Part shown: piece after piece, positions 63,506-64,000 of the stretch
How positions within the stretch are numbered: position 1 is the stretch's first letter
Layout of the letters: each line of letters starts with the position of its first letter
From: Bacillota bacterium
Lineage (GTDB): Bacteria; Bacillota; UBA4882; UBA8346
Direction: 5' to 3'
Length of the DNA: 64,000 nucleotides
Assembly: GCA_023401925.1 (NCBI GenBank)
Contig: JAEXDA010000057.1
Coordinates: forward strand, 62,001 to 126,000
Translations under genes and position numbers: made by a program
Notes under the pieces: generated by a model
What the model was told of the DNA's origin: nothing
What the model saw: only the letters and a program-made list of their open reading frames with translations
Databases searched by the model: none

Positions 63506-63616
63506 CCGACGGTCTCCTTTATGAATTGATCGAAAACACTCACTTTCCGACATTTGGGGCCCAAGTCTTTCGCTCACTTTGACGTTCGGGCGCCCCGGTG
63601 GTGCTTCAACATGGTT

Positions 63617-64000
63617 TTATTTAATTATTGTCTCTTTAAAGATTCCTTTTTCATATGTATAATAAATACCCTCTTTTTTAATTGAATCAAAATTTTCATT
63701 CTCATATATCACATCTTTGGTGAAAGTGAATTTAAACAGATTTCCATTCGTGGTAATTTGAGTATAAGGAATTACCGAATGGACTGTTTCAATAATACCT
63801 TCTTTTGCATCAATCCCTACATTGAGAAAACCGGCATCAGTAATTTCCGTTTTATTCATAAAAAACACACGAACTCCCCATGAATATTCCGCACCAACTT
63901 CTCCTAAAATAATAATTGGATCATCTTTTTGGCTTGTCATAAAAAATGAAAGGTCCAGGCAGTATGAATCGCCTTCCCCTTTTGAGCGAAAAACGGTTTG
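63617..64000 (-). CDS. Possible SUKH (SMI1/KNR4)-like protein, partial
   Basis: The frame is open across the window end. The in-frame upstream part reads FRSKGEGDSYCLDLSFFMTS and continues IIILGEVGAEYS, which resembles the middle of SMI1/KNR4 (SUKH) domains that act as toxin-immunity proteins or are of unknown function. The C-terminal ~80 residues (NVGIDAKEGIIETVHSVIPY) are unassigned. An internal ATG at 63940 could also be a start, but the homology argues that the gene begins beyond the window. Confidence 0.4.
   Translation of the reverse strand, partial: QTVFRSKGEGDSYCLDLSFFMTSQKDDPIIILGEVGAEYSWGVRVFFMNKTEITDAGFLNVGIDAKEGIIETVHSVIPYTQITTNGNLFKFTFTKDVIYENENFDSIKKEGIYYTYEKGIFKETIIK

Noticed and set aside
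1..64000. CRISPR arrays, tRNA or rRNA genes
   Set aside because: No regularly spaced direct repeats, tRNA cloverleaf or rRNA core sequences were noticed on either strand. This was a reading by eye, not a covariance search.

Overview
The window looks like part of a Bacillota (Firmicutes) chromosome, probably an anaerobic, spore-forming plant-polymer degrader with an outer membrane. The Bacillota signals are the rpsF-ssb-rpsR-mazG-like-rplI-lonC-dnaB block, strong AAGGAGG-type ribosome sites, frequent TTG/GTG starts and a DUF951 gene. LonC is restricted to endospore formers. An mlaEFD-type lipid transporter whose MlaD ends in a predicted beta-barrel, a SurA-like foldase and a PssA/Psd pair point to a diderm lineage such as Limnochordia/Hydrogenispora or Negativicutes. 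The taxonomic placement is inference.

Layout. 0-9 kb: a LacI-type regulator cut by the window edge, a chemoreceptor, and a co-oriented minus-strand set of secreted proteins: a PpiC/SurA foldase, a GH9 cellulase (GH9-PA14-CBM2) and a GH5 mannanase/glucanase (GH5-CBM2). 9-22 kb: single metabolic genes and short operons: nitroreductase, oxalate decarboxylase, azlCD, pncA-pncB for NAD salvage, a HAD phosphatase, an L,D-transpeptidase, pssA-psd, a CPBP protease with dinB, and an HD hydrolase. 22-31 kb: an uninterrupted MoxR-DUF58-BatA/B/C/D/E aerotolerance-type operon. 31-42 kb: a CorC-like protein, dnaB, lonC, rplI, a MazG-like protein, rpsR, ssb, rpsF, DUF951 and gcvH, nearly all on the minus strand.

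42-54 kb: a 31-codon ORF with a perfect ribosome site and its own terminator, mlaE-mlaF-mlaD, a LysM/PG-binding protein, cimA, a ZIP transporter, a YdcZ-type protein, a CheY-like regulator, a newly noticed 50-aa Cys-containing ORF, a tRNA methyltransferase, and a two-gene operon (Fe-S scaffold-like protein plus GGGtGRT protein) behind a structured leader RNA. 54.8-56.7 kb: a group II intron, with an intact domain V/VI and a broken reverse transcriptase, sits inside a small ORF that splicing would rejoin in frame. 57-60 kb: glycerate kinase, a decayed GntP-type permease and a CdaR-type regulator. 60-64 kb: small accessory genes (LprI-like, cupin, VOC, hypotheticals, a GNAT fragment and a possible SUKH protein running off the end).

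Two families of dispersed intergenic inverted repeats were found: a bipartite ~108-bp element (copies near 5.08 and 21.63 kb) and a 118-bp MITE-like element (32.5 kb, with a degenerate copy near 9.0 kb and a related hairpin near 37.1 kb). No rRNA, tRNA or CRISPR array was recognised.
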